Below, piece by piece: positions 17,621 to 24,929 of a stretch of DNA of 64,000 nt. Under the pieces are notes generated by a model. That model did no database searches, was not told the origin of the DNA, and saw only the letters and a list, made by a program, of their open reading frames with translations. The DNA is taken from contig NZ_JH976537.1 in NCBI RefSeq assembly GCF_000309385.1, positions 3,518,498-3,582,497 of the forward strand, given 5' to 3'. The position numbers and the translations under genes were made by a program. Each line of letters begins with the position of its first letter. The stretch's first letter is position 1. The stretch is from Nodosilinea nodulosa PCC 7104. GTDB lineage: Bacteria > Cyanobacteriota > Cyanobacteriia > Phormidesmidales > Phormidesmidaceae.

Positions 17621-18280
17621 GTGATTAGCCTTTCAATTTCACGGCGACAGATTTCGCTATCTCCCACCCTGCAAGCCATTGCTAAAGCCTCCGCTAGTCG
17701 GCGGGGATTACAGTTACGCTTCCAGCAGCAACTCAGTCAATGCCTAGTAGACTACAGAGCCTCGGAGACCCTAGAGCTTCACGAGGATGTGTTGCGATGG
17801 TGTGTTTGGCGGTACTCCGAACAGGTTGTATTTGACCCGTTGGAGGAACTCAACATCTGGTTTAGCTATCGCGGCGGGCAATTCTTGGCACCGGGTTACC
17901 AGCCTCTTTTCTACAGTCGTAGTGAAAATCATTCTGTATCCCCAAGCAAGACAGCCGTGGCGGGCATTGGAGAAGGGGTTTCTGGATTTCTGGCTCAGCG
18001 GCTGTATCGCTGCCGTAAGTTAGCCCGGCCCATCCAAGACTATCCAGACATCGTGATGAACGCGACCGGTAGCGGCGCGATCTACCTGGTGGAGTCCAAA
18101 GCCTCTACAGGCTCTCCAGTGGCTCTCCATCGAACCATAGACGAAGAGGTAATCCGCTTGGCTTCTTACGCTTCTGCCTGCTCAGAGCTAAATACGCGCC
18201 CTATCAGGGGGCTTTTGGTGGCGACAGCGTGTCGGAGCACTAATGAGTATCAAGCCTACCTGACGGAGATTTTGTTATGA
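17621..18280 (+). CDS. PD-(D/E)XK nuclease-like protein
   Basis: 219 residues, GTG start; AGGG lies upstream but the ribosome site is weak. The motif PDIVMN (about 143-148) is followed by a strand AIYLVESKAS (about 155-164), giving a D...ExK pair as in PD-(D/E)XK nucleases. A helix with conserved acidic and basic residues (RTIDEEVIRLASYAS) and a final strand (RGLLVATA) follow, consistent with the fold. The N-terminal 110 residues are unrecognised. It overlaps the next gene by 4 nt (ATGA), so the two are probably made as partners. A role in defence or mobile-element function is inferred from the fold and island context only. Confidence 0.55.
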   Translation: MISLSISRRQISLSPTLQAIAKASASRRGLQLRFQQQLSQCLVDYRASETLELHEDVLRWCVWRYSEQVVFDPLEELNIWFSYRGGQFLAPGYQPLFYSRSENHSVSPSKTAVAGIGEGVSGFLAQRLYRCRKLARPIQDYPDIVMNATGSGAIYLVESKASTGSPVALHRTIDEEVIRLASYASACSELNTRPIRGLLVATACRSTNEYQAYLTEILL

Positions 18281-18924
18281 AATTTCTGTACTCCCCCAGT
18301 GGGGCTTACTTGTTCGAAAACTTGATTGACTTGCTACGCAACCAGGAGCGGCATAACAACTTGGTCGTTGATGCCACCTTCAACGAGCTAGTCAAAGAGA
18401 CCATGCTGGAGAAGGCCCAGTTTGAGCGGCTGACAGATGTAGCGCTGCTCAGTACGTCCTTAGATCTGGTAATTCAGAGTCTAGACTCAGAGCTGAAGGC
18501 AAGGGGGGTAGATGTCGATTTCAGCTCTTACAGGAAGGATGCTCAGAATCGGCTAAAGTTTGCGGCTAAGGAGATGGCAAGCCTAGCTGCTGCTGCACAT
18601 GAAGGCGAGAACCAGCGGCAGGTGCCTGAGCCCCTGGTAACGGCTCAGGGAATTCCGTTTCAGCTTACCTCCCTGAGAATGGGAAGCCAGTTTAATGGGC
18701 TGTATGCTTTTGCTGTAGAGACAGCGACATTCGACTTGGAAGCTCTTCAGAAGAAGTATCCAGTCGAAGGAGACTGGTTCCCCGTAACAATTTCTGAGAA
18801 TGACTTCCTGTTTATCGTGGACTACAGCTCGGTTATGGTGAACCTGAGTCATTTATCGCATGACCACTGGGCTAGAGCGAAAAGTGAGTTGGTTGAAATG
18901 ATGAACTGCTTAAGGCCTGCTTGA
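18277..18924 (+). CDS. Hypothetical partner protein of the nuclease-like protein
   Basis: 215 residues, translationally coupled to the preceding gene by a 4-nt overlap. The first half is helical (LFENLIDLLRNQERHNN, then LKFAAKEMASLAAAAHEGE). The second half looks mixed alpha/beta. No catalytic motif is recognised. The coupling suggests a fixed stoichiometry with the nuclease-like protein, such as an antidote, specificity or regulatory subunit, but nothing in the sequence decides between these. Confidence 0.55.
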   Translation: MKFLYSPSGAYLFENLIDLLRNQERHNNLVVDATFNELVKETMLEKAQFERLTDVALLSTSLDLVIQSLDSELKARGVDVDFSSYRKDAQNRLKFAAKEMASLAAAAHEGENQRQVPEPLVTAQGIPFQLTSLRMGSQFNGLYAFAVETATFDLEALQKKYPVEGDWFPVTISENDFLFIVDYSSVMVNLSHLSHDHWARAKSELVEMMNCLRPA

Positions 18925-19500
18925 TTGATGTTGAAGAGAGCTCTTCTGGGCTTGTGGCAGAGACTACACGCAAGAAACGCTTTCCTTCTGTCCAGAAACT
19001 AAAACTTTGCTACGCCTTGCCATAAGTTTTGCCTATCAGCGCATATCCATAAGAGCTGCCAAGAGTTGATTGTGGGTATCTGGCAAAGCGGCACCCTCAA
19101 CTGTCGCTCAAACAAGCTCCTGCTCTCGATCTTAGGCCATCATGCCTACCTTAATTTCTTTAGCCAGTTATCCGATCTTGCCTGCCGATGGATGGTTAAA
19201 AGAGGCAGTTGGCTTAAGCCAGAATATACACTTCTATACAAACAAAGAAGCTAGCTTATATCAGAAGAATAGGCCCATTTAGACAGGTTCAATAGTCTTT
19301 TAATTTTGCTTACTTATCTATAGTCAATATCCTCTATTTATAGGCTTTTCAGGCTTTGGCTCAGGATAATTAAAGCAAATTGCTTAAGCCACTTCTCCTA
19401 AGAATTCTCCCCTAAGAATATCTTATGATTCCTGTAATTTCTGAGAATCGCTTGTTCAGCTAGTGTAGAATCCAGCAAAACTGCTGATTTAGGTTTTGCC
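18925..19500. other. Intergenic region, left part of the recognisable CAST remnant
   Basis: About 575 bp with no supported gene. Contains GGCTTGTGGCAGAGACTACA (about 18953), which resembles GGCCTCGTGGCAGATACTAC at about 20112. Several TTGCTTAA-type or GGCTTAAG-type motifs also occur (about 19209 and 19380); these resemble the repeats at the right terminus but do not form a clear transposon end. Confidence 0.4.
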
Positions 19501-19899
19501 ATGAGTGAGCTACCGTCCGAGCCAACTCCAGATGAATTTGATAATGAATCTCAAGACGAAGTCCAACCCGACGTACCTAATAAGCAAAAGCTTGATTTAT
19601 GCCTCCTGAAGCAACTATTGTGTAGAAAGATACAAAGATTTGGTACTGTGCAAGTTTTTCATCAAATTTATCAAGGAGATTGTCTATTGGATCCCCAAAT
19701 AGACAGGGTAAGTATTCGCTACGACTCAAGCAACATAATCTATATTCTTGCTTACACAGAAGAAAAAGTAGATACACCTTCCCAGTTTTTGGGTGTCCTT
19801 AAAATTAGAGATAGAAAGAAGGACAAGCTGTCTTTGACAAATCTAAGACTAGAGCAAAGACTAATTCGTGAAAGATCTAAAACAATTGAACCTTATTAG
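19501..19899 (+). CDS. tnsB: TnsB C-terminal fragment (isolated)
   Basis: 132 residues. The stretch KLDLCLLKQ...RKIQRFGTVQVFHQIYQGD, then VSIRYDSSNIIYILAYTEE, corresponds to the Mu-transposase-type C-terminal beta-barrel of V-K TnsB (pattern RDLDICLMKQ...RTVQRGGCLQFQNLMYRGE, then VNLRFDPRDITTILVYRQE). The rve/DDE catalytic domain normally preceding it is absent: the frame is closed by a stop about 65 bp upstream and no catalytic fragment is seen. It has its own ATG with an AGG about 9 bases upstream, so it may be a small expressed protein and not merely a fossil. In CASTs the TnsB C-terminus is the part that contacts TnsC. The identification is from recalled family sequence. Confidence 0.75.
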   Translation: MSELPSEPTPDEFDNESQDEVQPDVPNKQKLDLCLLKQLLCRKIQRFGTVQVFHQIYQGDCLLDPQIDRVSIRYDSSNIIYILAYTEEKVDTPSQFLGVLKIRDRKKDKLSLTNLRLEQRLIRERSKTIEPY

Positions 19900-20211
19900 A
19901 AATAACAGGAGCAATTGCTGACTCCAATTCTCTCCATAGACTTTTGAAGTTACATAAGAAATCAATAGCTTCGTTTTGCTATGGTCGATTCATTGTAAAG
20001 CGCAAGTTCTCTGAAGTGCATCAACCTGGCTCAGAACCGCTGCCAGCCCTTGCGACCATCGCCAAAGCAAAGAAACGTAGCCCTCATAACATTGGCCTTG
20101 CGGTCTCTTGTAGGCCTCGTGGCAGATACTACACTGCAAGCATTTTTGAGCAGGTAATGCACTCTTGAATTGGCCCAATTGAAAAACCGTTGGATTTAAG
20201 GGTTTGCTGTT
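19900..20211. other. Spacer where tnsC and tniQ would be expected
   Basis: About 310 bp between the tnsB fragment and cas12k. No frame resembling TnsC (AAA+ ATPase) or TniQ is visible. A minus-strand frame contains the cysteine pattern CLQCSICHEAY, weakly mirrored near 18960; its meaning is unknown. Confidence 0.45.
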
Positions 20212-22086
20212 ATGAGCAATATGAGAACCTCTGAGTGCCGGTTGGTTTCTAGCTATTGGGAACGCCCCTCAAAAGCCAAACCTGACTCTATTGCGTTAGC
20301 CAGCGACGACACGAAGGCATACTTGTGGAGCTTATCTGTAGGAAGTACCCACCTTTGTCAAGAACTTAATAAGCGCATATCTAACCATGAGCTTTTTGAG
20401 GACTGGGTTCAGAACGCCGAAATACCTGATGCAGAAATCAAAAAGATCTGGAAGGAATTAAAAGAAGGAGAAATGTTCAAACATATTCCAGAAAGATTTT
20501 GTCGCTCTGGGTTGCTTACCATTCAGAATATTTATTCAAGCTGGCTTTCCGGCCGGAGAAAGCTGCAAGACAGATTAAAAGGCTTGGAGTATTGGCTCAG
20601 CATCGTCAAAAGCGATATTGAGCTAGTTTCAGAAAGTGGCCTAGATATAGAAGAGATACAAGTTAGGGCAGAAGAAATAATTAATGATTTACAAGCCGAA
20701 GCTCAAGCGAGTTCAGACTCCCAAAAATAGGCATCAAGTAGTCTCATCGGCTCCTTGTTCAAACTTTATGATGAAACCGAACAAAGTACGTCGCGAGATA
20801 AGGCAGCAATTATTTATCTAATTAAGAATGGGTGCAAGATTCCTTCTTGTCAGGAAAATCCAAAAAAGTTTGAAGAGAATCGTCTTAACAAACAAAAATC
20901 GATAGAACGAATAGAGAGAAAATTGGAAGGCAAGACGCCTAAAATCCGAAAATTTCCACTGTACCCAATTGCATTTTATAGCAGCGATGATCTGCGGTGG
21001 TCTCTTATAAAGCGAGAAGATCCTAAGACGAAGGATATCAAAGAGCGCATCTTTGTAACTTTTAAGGGTATGGGAAGAAACCGGATTTTTGAAATCTGCT
21101 GTGGTCGTCGCCAGCTTCCAATATTCCAAATCTTTCTTGAGGATTGGCAGCTTTATCAGGGAAATGAGAAAGAGTATTCCCTGGACATGGTTTTGTTAAG
21201 ATCAGCCTCTTTAGTTTGGCGTAAGTGTAAAGAGAGCTCTTCTAAAGAGGCGGCCAATAGTTTAATGGATGCTTATGAACCTTATCTCAAAGTTACTATT
21301 GACATAGATAATCTGACTACTGAAGGGGCAGGGGTGATTCGTGATGAGAAGTTAAAAGACGTAGAGCGACGTATTCAAAACTACGGGAAATTAGCTGAAG
21401 ATAAAGACTTAACCCCAAACCAAAAGACGAACTTGAAGCAGTTAAAGAGCAGAGAAACTGGCTTAGGCAATTGCTTTCCTCGCCCATCTAAGCCTGCCTA
21501 TGAAGGGAATGCCAACATAGCCATAGGAATCAGCTTTTGCCGACAAAAAGTAATAGCCGCAGCTATAGTTGACCTTAAAAAGGGCAAAGCTATTGTTTAT
21601 AGAACTGCTCAGCAGCTTCTCGGCAAGGATTACTCGCAAATTCCTGAATATCGCCACAGACAGCGAACTAATCGTAACAAACGACGTAAGCTTCAGTTGC
21701 AAGGAAAGAATGCTTCAATCACGGAAGCAGGCCAAGGAGTTCACCTGAATAGGGTTTTAGCCAAAGCTTTTGTCAGACTAGCTGAAGAGTACAACGCTGG
21801 AGTGATTGTTTTACCTAAAACTGATGGACTTCGAGAAATCATTCAAAGTGGGATTGAGGCTATGGCTGAACAGAAATATCCAAAGGACAAGTCACGCCAA
21901 AGGCAGTTTCTTAAGGAATACCGTATCAGTGTGCACAACTGGGATTATTTCCGTCTTAGGCGATCTATTGAAGAGCGTGCGGCTAAGGTCGGGATTCCTG
22001 TGAAGGTAGGCTGCCAGCCATCAAAGGGATATCTCCCGCAAAAAGCTCAACAAGTTGCTCTATCTGTCTTAGAGCGCGTGGTTTAG
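20212..22086 (+). pseudogene. cas12k: cas12k (C2c5), interrupted by one in-frame TAG
   Basis: Cas12k is the catalytically inactive Cas12 effector that guides V-K transposition. Frame 20212-20730 encodes the N-terminal 172 residues (ISNHELFEDW, then LKGLEYWLSIVKSDIELV). After the TAG at 20728-20730 the same frame continues to 22086 (FKLYDETEQ...AIIYLIKNGCKI, IFEICCGRRQLPIFQIFLED, FPRPSKPAYEG, YNAGVIVLPKTDGLREIIQS). These blocks match known Cas12k in order, for example SYLLKNGCKL, IFEVYCGNRQLHWFQRFLED and GSIVLPKLGDMREVVQS. Read through, the protein would be about 624 residues, normal for the family. No other frameshift is seen. Either it is a recent one-base pseudogene, or it is expressed in two pieces or by readthrough. 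A TTG at 20755 has no ribosome site. Confidence 0.9.
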
Positions 22087-22299
22087 GTCGACAGCCCTAA
22101 TCTTGTACCTTGAAAACCAAATATTGATTTATCGCGCCTCCGCTCATGCCCGAAGGAGCCTCTGAGCCGGAGGAAATGGACCTCTTTTCTACCGCAAGGT
22201 AGTTCTTTCCAGTCCTTGGTAGAAGTGCTTCCTTGTGAAGTCTGCCCGCCCCTGCTCTGCTGCCTCTTGTGGGTAAGGAAACTTACTGTCAAGGGGGAT
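22087..22299. other. Spacer between cas12k and tracrRNA
   Basis: About 210 bp, expected to hold the tracrRNA promoter. A CTTTTCTACCGCAAGGTAG hairpin-like stretch lies at about 22183-22202. No gene is supported. Confidence 0.4.
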
Positions 22300-22486
22300 T
22301 AAGTCATGCTGGTGAAGTTGCTCTCATCTAGTATGGCGTAGGTCGCGCCCATGTACCAGGGGTAAAGCTCTAATTTTTTGGAGTGTATAGCTCTTCTTAG
22401 CGAGAGTGAGATTATCTCAGTGGCAGCTACCACCCAATGCTGAACTAGGCTTTGGTTCGCCTAAGCTTAGGGATTATCCACTACTT
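22300..22486 (+). ncRNA. Type V-K tracrRNA (approximate limits)
   Basis: Located between cas12k and the CRISPR array, as in known V-K CASTs. Two conserved-looking blocks resemble the Scytonema tracrRNA: GTCATGCTGGTGAAGTTGC (about 22303-22321) and GGCAGCTACCACCCAATGCTG (about 22422-22442). A TAGGC-loop-GCCTA hairpin (22446-22463) precedes TATCCACT (22475-22482), which is perfectly complementary to AGTGGATA in the CRISPR repeats (for example 22725-22732). That is the expected anti-repeat. The exact 5' and 3' ends are not determined. Confidence 0.7.
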
Positions 22487-22700
22487 CCTTCACGTTCCTG
22501 GCAAACCCAAGCAGGCTCAAAAATCCCTAGAGGGTTTGCCAGGATTGTTAAAACTCTTATCTAGCAAGGGTTTACGGCTAGATGTGCTCAGGCTTGCTCT
22601 AACGCTTTCTTTGCGAAAGGCTCAAATCTTGAGTACCTGACTGACCTTTGCCAAAAGCTGTCCTGAAACGCAGGCAAAGCAGCCACTTGAGCCCTCAGGG

Positions 22701-22957
22701 GCTGCTTCTAGCTTTCCTCCCATGAGTGGATAGAAAGAGCACAACACACCCACTTCTAAGGACACAGACCCATGTTGCTTTTAGCTTTCCTCCTATGAGT
22801 GGATAGAAAGCTAGAGCGCCATCAGTTGCTCTATGTGGCCCTCACTGTTGCTTCTAGCTTCCCTCCCGAGAAGGATACAGAAAGGCGAAGGCTACGGGGC
22901 TCACGGGACTAGACATACGAGTTGCTTTTAGCTTCCTTATCGAGAGAGGATAAAAAA
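22701..22957 (+). CRISPR. Type V-K CRISPR array, four repeats decaying toward the right
   Basis: Repeats begin GTTGCTT(T/C)TAGCTT and end GTGGATAGAAAG, about 37 nt: 22701-22737, 22774-22810, 22847-22884 and 22921-22957. The three spacers (22738-22773, 22811-22846, 22885-22920) are each exactly 36 nt. Repeats 1 and 2 are nearly identical and keep AGTGGATA for tracrRNA pairing. Repeats 3 and 4 are degenerate (GAAGGATACAGAAAG and AGAGGATAAAAAAC), as is common at the distal end of an array. Spacer targets are unknown. Confidence 0.85.
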
Positions 22958-22969
22958 CCTTGAGCTTAA

Positions 22970-23013
22970 GTTGCAAATAGTGGATAGAAAGGAGCACTTG
23001 TATGGCATATACG
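22970..23013 (+). CRISPR. Delocalised homing crRNA unit targeting tRNA-Ala
   Basis: A shortened repeat (22970-22991) keeps the 5' GTTGC and the 3' AGTGGATAGAAAG but lacks the centre. The spacer that follows starts GAGCACTTGTATGGCAT (22992-23008) and matches the tRNA-Ala sequence GAGCACTTGCATGGCAT at 16 of 17 positions. In the tRNA gene the protospacer (23273 downward, minus strand) is preceded by GGTA, a GTN PAM. This is the arrangement described for V-K CAST homing to tRNA genes. The spacer 3' limit is approximate. Confidence 0.85.
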
Positions 23014-23040
23014 GCACAGTTGCGTGCTTACAGCCATAAA

Positions 23041-23069
23041 GTTGCTTATTTTGATACAGGATAGCTAAG
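23041..23069 (+). repeat. Possible further degenerate repeat
   Basis: GTTGCTTATTTTGATACAGG ATAGCTAAG shares the 5' GTTGCTT and the GGATAG near the 3' end with the CRISPR repeats. It may be a fossil repeat or a TnsB-binding motif. Spacing from the homing unit is not that of a normal array. Confidence 0.35.
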
Positions 23070-23178
23070 CGGCATGCAGTATTTTTCTCTCACAAGAGCC
23101 ATTTAATTAGCAAACGTTTTTAGTACATTTGACCTGACGAGGCTGAAACGTACAGAATTACGTGCCATCGCAGCATTA

Positions 23179-23214
23179 GTTGCTTAAACACAACAAATAT
23201 CTGCTTAATGGACA
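23179..23214 (-). repeat. tRNA-proximal terminus of the CAST
   Basis: Read on the minus strand the end starts TGTCCATTAAGCAG at 23214. TGCTTAA occurs twice near this end (23181-23187 and 23202-23208), each followed within a few bases by an ACA, as expected for tandem TnsB sites. The end lies 59 bp downstream of the GTA PAM and 7 bp beyond the tRNA 3' end. A 5-bp target duplication would be AATTA (23215-23219); the distal copy was not found. Confidence 0.6.
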
Positions 23215-23221
23215 AATTAAA

Positions 23222-23294
23222 TGGAGCTAAGCGGGTTCGAACCGCTGACCCCTTGCATGCCATGCAAGTGCTCTACCAGCTGAGCTATAGCCCC
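23222..23294 (-). tRNA. tRNA-Ala(GGC)
   Basis: 73 nt without encoded CCA. It starts GGGGCTATAGCTCAG and has a D-arm with GGTAGAGC, an anticodon stem CTTGC/GCAAG enclosing loop ATGGCAT (anticodon GGC), and a T-arm GGTTCGAACC. The acceptor stem closes with the 3' AGCTCC plus discriminator A. It is the target of the CAST homing spacer and marks the island border. Confidence 0.95.
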
Positions 23295-23441
23295 GAGTGC
23301 GCCGACTATTGCGTTGAGCGCATCAACAATAGTGACCCAAGGAGGGGGCCACCGTCAACCCCAAACTTTGCCCCATTTTTATTCCCGGTTGCGATGAAGG
23401 GCAGTCATCCGCGATAGAGTCAGGGAGAATGTAGTGTTAAC

Positions 23442-24530
23442 GTGGCAACGACAATGGTTTCCCCCGGTTCTTCTTCACCCCCCGATGCCGATGCGGTGCA
23501 GGCCATACTGCTCAAGCTGCGGCGCAAAGAGGGCACCTGGGTCGACTGGGCCCAGGGCTGCCAGGCGCTGCAAAAGGCTGGGCTAAACCCCCAGCAAATC
23601 TTTGAAGAAACGGGGTTTGAGCCGATTCAGCAAAACCAGATTGTGGTGGCAGAGCAGGTCTATCAGTCGGCGATTAAAGCGGGGGTGGCAGAACCGACTA
23701 AGGCCCACTTTACCCGCCAGGGAAGCGATACGCTCTACGAAATGCGGCTTCTCTCCCAGACCGACCGCGCCAGTATGGCTGACTTCGTCTTGCAGCATGG
23801 CCTGGATTCTGAACAGGTGCGGGATTTAGTCAAGCCGATTAAAGAATATTCCTACCGCAAAGAGAAGCCAACCGGCTTTGAGGATGGGCCAGGAGATGCG
23901 ATCGCCTACCACTTTTGGAAGCTGGCCCGCCAAAAAGACGACCTGCAAGACCGCTCCCGGCTGATTGCCCAGGGGCTGCGCTTTGCCGAGAGTGCCGGCG
24001 CCCGCCAGCATATCGAAAAACTGCTGACCGACTTTACCGTGGTCAAAAGTCGGCCTGCCCCAACGCTGCCGCTGTACCGATTGGAAACCGAAAGCGAGCT
24101 ACCGCGCATGATCCCCGTGGTGGGGCAAATGCCGCTGACGGTAGATGACCTGAAGGCGGTGCCTGTGGTGGTAGCCGAAGAACCGTTTAGCATGGTCAGC
24201 GCAACCGGGGCCAGCGCCTGGATTGCGGTACCGGGCTGGCAGGTGATCTTTCGGGCCGAGGATCCGGTGGGCGTGCTCACCCAGGCGCGCCAGCTGCCCA
24301 ACTACCCCGCCGATGCCGCCGATGAGGCGGTACTGGTTGTGGTCGATCGCAGCGATCGCACCTGGGATGACGAGGGCTACTTTCTGACCGCCGAGGGAGA
24401 CTCCCTGACCCTGGTCTGGTCTCCCAGCCCGCTAGAGACGCCCATTTTAGGCAAGATAATTTTGATTCTGCGGCCCAAGCGCGTTTTAGATGAAAACTAC
24501 AACCGTGAACTCTGGCAGCTAGACGAATAG
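23442..24530 (+). CDS. raf1: RuBisCO accumulation factor 1 (Raf1)
   Basis: 362 residues from a GTG; an ATG at 23454 is an alternative. Raf1 is a dimeric assembly chaperone that stabilises RbcL dimers before RbcS joins, in the cytoplasm of cyanobacteria. The N-terminal helical domain (LLKLRRKEGTWVDWAQGCQALQ, then FEETGFEPIQQNQIVVAEQVY) is highly typical of the family, and the C-terminal beta domain (WIAVPGWQVIFRAEDPVGVLTQ) follows after a flexible link. It is the first core gene right of the tRNA border and is followed closely by a small conserved gene. Confidence 0.9.
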   Translation: MATTMVSPGSSSPPDADAVQAILLKLRRKEGTWVDWAQGCQALQKAGLNPQQIFEETGFEPIQQNQIVVAEQVYQSAIKAGVAEPTKAHFTRQGSDTLYEMRLLSQTDRASMADFVLQHGLDSEQVRDLVKPIKEYSYRKEKPTGFEDGPGDAIAYHFWKLARQKDDLQDRSRLIAQGLRFAESAGARQHIEKLLTDFTVVKSRPAPTLPLYRLETESELPRMIPVVGQMPLTVDDLKAVPVVVAEEPFSMVSATGASAWIAVPGWQVIFRAEDPVGVLTQARQLPNYPADAADEAVLVVVDRSDRTWDDEGYFLTAEGDSLTLVWSPSPLETPILGKIILILRPKRVLDENYNRELWQLDE

Positions 24531-24539
24531 GAGGACAGG

Positions 24540-24749
24540 ATGGCCATAGAACGACGCATGTCGCGCTCCATGTTTTTAAGTACCGAGGTGGTTGAGCTGC
24601 GGCAAATGTGCTTCACCCCCGGTCGTGTATTCGAGCCGGGTAAGTACCTGGCTGGGGATCTGCCCGATACCGCCTTCGAGATGGGGTTGGTAGACAAGCT
24701 CCCTCCGGTGCGGGGCAAGAGCGAGGAGATTGAGGACGGGCTGGATTGA
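24540..24749 (+). CDS. Small conserved hypothetical protein
   Basis: 69 residues starting 10 nt after raf1, with GGAGG 6 bases before the ATG, so the two genes are probably one operon. The sequence is acidic at its C-terminus and contains no motif I recognise. It has the look of a small cyanobacterial protein (RMSRSMFLSTEVVELRQMCF). Function is unknown. Confidence 0.7.
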   Translation: MAIERRMSRSMFLSTEVVELRQMCFTPGRVFEPGKYLAGDLPDTAFEMGLVDKLPPVRGKSEEIEDGLD

Positions 24750-24830
24750 TGGGGCGTAGGGGCGTAGGGGCGTAGGGATCCTGTCGTCCCCTCACCCCCT
24801 CACCCCCTCACCCCCTCACCCTCCCTCCTC
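24750..24830. repeat. Short G-rich/C-rich tandem repeats
   Basis: GGGGCGTA-type 9-bp units (about three copies, 24752-24777), then CCCCCTCA-type units (about four copies, 24789-24822). The opposite purine/pyrimidine bias lets the two blocks pair partly. It lies after the small gene and may act as a terminator. Confidence 0.6.
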
Positions 24831-24929
24831 CCCCTCGTCACTCAAACTTTTAAAACAACGTGATCTAAGCTACAGCAGCCACTGCCCTCAGCCTCGACAA
24901 CAGAACATAGCGTATGCCGTGGTTTCGCA

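Larger units (their letters stand above)
19501..23214 (+). mobile_element. Remnant of a type V-K CRISPR-associated transposon (CAST)
   Basis: In order: tnsB C-terminal fragment, cas12k with an internal stop, tracrRNA, CRISPR array, homing crRNA and a transposon terminus next to tRNA-Ala. The gene order and tRNA-proximal location follow known V-K CASTs. tnsC, tniQ and the tnsB catalytic core are not seen anywhere in the window, so the element is presumably not autonomous. The left end is not identified; the whole island to the left could be cargo, but this is not shown. The left coordinate given is only the first recognisable CAST gene. Confidence 0.85.

Noticed and set aside
19066-19254. 62-residue frame in the intergenic region before the tnsB fragment
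   Set aside because: No ribosome site or family features; looks random.
19300-19480. Left end of the CAST just upstream of the tnsB fragment
   Set aside because: TTGCTTAAG-like words occur, but there is no TGT terminus with ordered repeats and no AATTA duplication, so the end remains unplaced.
20755-22086. Separate gene starting at TTG 20755
   Set aside because: The upstream frame is continuous with the 20212 gene apart from one TAG, the start has no ribosome site, and the N-terminal part of Cas12k lies exactly upstream. It is better described as one interrupted gene.
23208-23417. Plus-strand frame over the tRNA gene
   Set aside because: It is a translation of tRNA-Ala and its flank.
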